Assembly (NCBI GenBank): GCA_020429545.1
Contig: JAGQLF010000067.1
Span: 1-5,105, forward strand
DNA: 5,105 nt
Source of the DNA: Candidatus Dojkabacteria bacterium
GTDB taxonomy: Bacteria > Patescibacteriota > Dojkabacteria > J137
Direction of reading: 5' to 3'
The notes under the pieces were generated by a model. It was not told the DNA's origin. It made no database searches and saw only the letters and a list, made by a program, of their open reading frames with translations. The translations under genes were made by a program, and so were the position numbers. Shown here piece after piece: positions 4,616 through 5,105 of the stretch (positions are counted from its first letter, which is position 1; each line of letters opens with the position of its first letter).

Positions 4616-4966
4616 GTGGAATCAGAATCAGTAGACACTGAAATAAATTATTATCTTGGAATTCAAGCTGATGTTCTCTTTAATCAGTTTGAGCTTAGTA
4701 GGTGGAATATAAACGTAGATGATGTTTGTGAAATAATACTTGCTATAGCAAATTTTCAGGAATCTTATGGGGAAAACCTAGAGAGAATAATTAATATGAG
4801 CAGTATTTCTCAGGCATTAGGTGCCCTTCCTAATAAGGATCTTTATAAAAAATATTTTGAGTGTAAAAAAATTTCAAAGCTAGGCGGCTTAGGATTACAA
4901 GCAAATACCTTTAGTAGAGAACTCATCCGACATGCAAACCAGGTTAATTTAATTAGAAATAAATAG
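4616..4966 (+). CDS. 116-residue hypothetical protein, GTG start
   Basis: I do not recognise this family. GTG at 4616 is the only good start, because an in-frame TAG lies at 4607-4609 and the first internal ATG would remove about half of the protein (Met61). The chain appears mostly helical and soluble, with an acidic N-terminus (ESESVDTEI), an amphipathic stretch around 35-50 (DDVCEIILAIANFQ), a basic segment DLYKKYFECKKISKLGG (75-91), a glycine turn GGLGLQ (90-95) and a basic C-terminus ending IRNK. Cysteines are at 38 and 83, and there is no membrane helix. It is divergent from the membrane-protein gene, with promoters for both in the 97-nt spacer. It ends in TAG six bases before an octamer repeat. 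Confidence 0.7.
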   Translation: MESESVDTEINYYLGIQADVLFNQFELSRWNINVDDVCEIILAIANFQESYGENLERIINMSSISQALGALPNKDLYKKYFECKKISKLGGLGLQANTFSRELIRHANQVNLIRNK

Positions 4967-4971
4967 TTTAG

Positions 4972-5003
4972 CTAATTTACTAATTTACTAATCACCTAAT
5001 TAA
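4972..5003. repeat. Four-unit octamer tandem repeat between convergent genes
   Basis: Units start at 4972, 4980, 4988 and 4996. The first two are exact CTAATTTA, and the others keep CTAAT and diverge after it (CTAATCAC, CTAATTAA). The array fills nearly the whole gap between the TAG stop at 4966 and the minus-strand stop at 5004-5006. No hairpin terminator is seen in this convergent gap. Confidence 0.65.
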
Positions 5004-5105
5004 CTAGTACTTAGCAAATGCAATTACCCATCTACTTTTAACTTCATGGCAGTTTTGGGAATAACATTCACCATAACAAGTGAATGCTGTAACAATTTGT
5101 CTATC
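5004..5105 (-). CDS. 3' end of a minus-strand gene with a cysteine-histidine cluster
   Basis: A minus-strand frame is open from the right edge to TAG at 5006-5004 and gives 33 residues. It contains TCYGECYSQNCHE, a pattern of Cys-x3-Cys-x4-Cys-His, and ends RWVIAFAKY. I count 26 of 33 codons ending in A or T, which fits the window better than the competing minus-strand frame ending near 5026 (16 of 26). The cluster could bind metal or form disulphides, but the protein is cut by the window edge and I do not recognise it. A 7-bp inverted repeat, CATTCAC (5065-5071) with GTGAATG (5080-5086), lies within it and may be chance. Confidence 0.5.
   Translation of the reverse strand, partial: DRQIVTAFTCYGECYSQNCHEVKSRWVIAFAKY

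Noticed and set aside
140..4966. UGA recoding, suggested by the absence of TGA among all visible stop codons
   Set aside because: Conserved enzymes read through intact with the standard code, Trp is encoded by TGG, and nine stops are too few in an AT-rich genome to infer reassignment.

Overview
This is an AT-rich bacterial window, roughly one third G+C by eye. It holds three recognisable metabolic genes on the minus strand, followed by a set of short genes whose families I do not recognise. Promoters look sigma70-like (TTGACA/TATAAT type). None of the seven visible translation starts has a well-placed Shine-Dalgarno site, and several starts sit only a few bases after a predicted -10 box, which suggests leaderless or near-leaderless mRNAs. 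The standard genetic code fits: no gene needs TGA as a sense codon, and all visible stops are TAA or TAG. The short-form 6-phosphogluconate dehydrogenase, the compact malic enzyme, the small orphan proteins and the lack of SD sites would suit a reduced-genome uncultured bacterium such as a Patescibacteria (CPR) member. That assignment is an inference with modest confidence.

Layout. Positions 1-78 are the 3' end of a plus-strand gene of unknown function. It converges on the metabolic operon, and the two share a perfect 34-bp palindrome (102-135) that can terminate transcription in both directions. The minus-strand block 3659 to 140 is read in the order zwf (glucose-6-phosphate dehydrogenase), gnd (short-form 6-phosphogluconate dehydrogenase), then a compact malic enzyme. 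The two spacers, about 80 nt each, both carry a relatively GC-rich imperfect palindrome. A divergent intergenic region (3660-3857) has outward promoters, a third such palindrome and a heptamer tandem array. To its right are two small plus-strand genes of unknown function (80 and 68 aa, the second very acidic), a convergent 67-aa two-helix membrane protein, a divergent 116-aa protein, and the 3' end of a cysteine-containing minus-strand gene that leaves the window.

How it works together. Zwf oxidises glucose 6-phosphate, Gnd oxidatively decarboxylates 6-phosphogluconate, and the malic enzyme oxidatively decarboxylates malate to pyruvate. Each reaction yields a reduced nicotinamide cofactor, so the cluster reads as a reducing-power module. 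No 6-phosphogluconolactonase (pgl) lies between zwf and gnd here.

The less ordinary content is intergenic. Four spacers carry tiny tandem repeats with unit lengths of 7, 8, 9 and 10 bp that share a TTACTA/TAGTAA-like core, and several coincide with promoters or a leader. Three dispersed palindromes share a design in which the stem is interrupted by symmetric G-A/A-G mismatches on the same (plus) strand.
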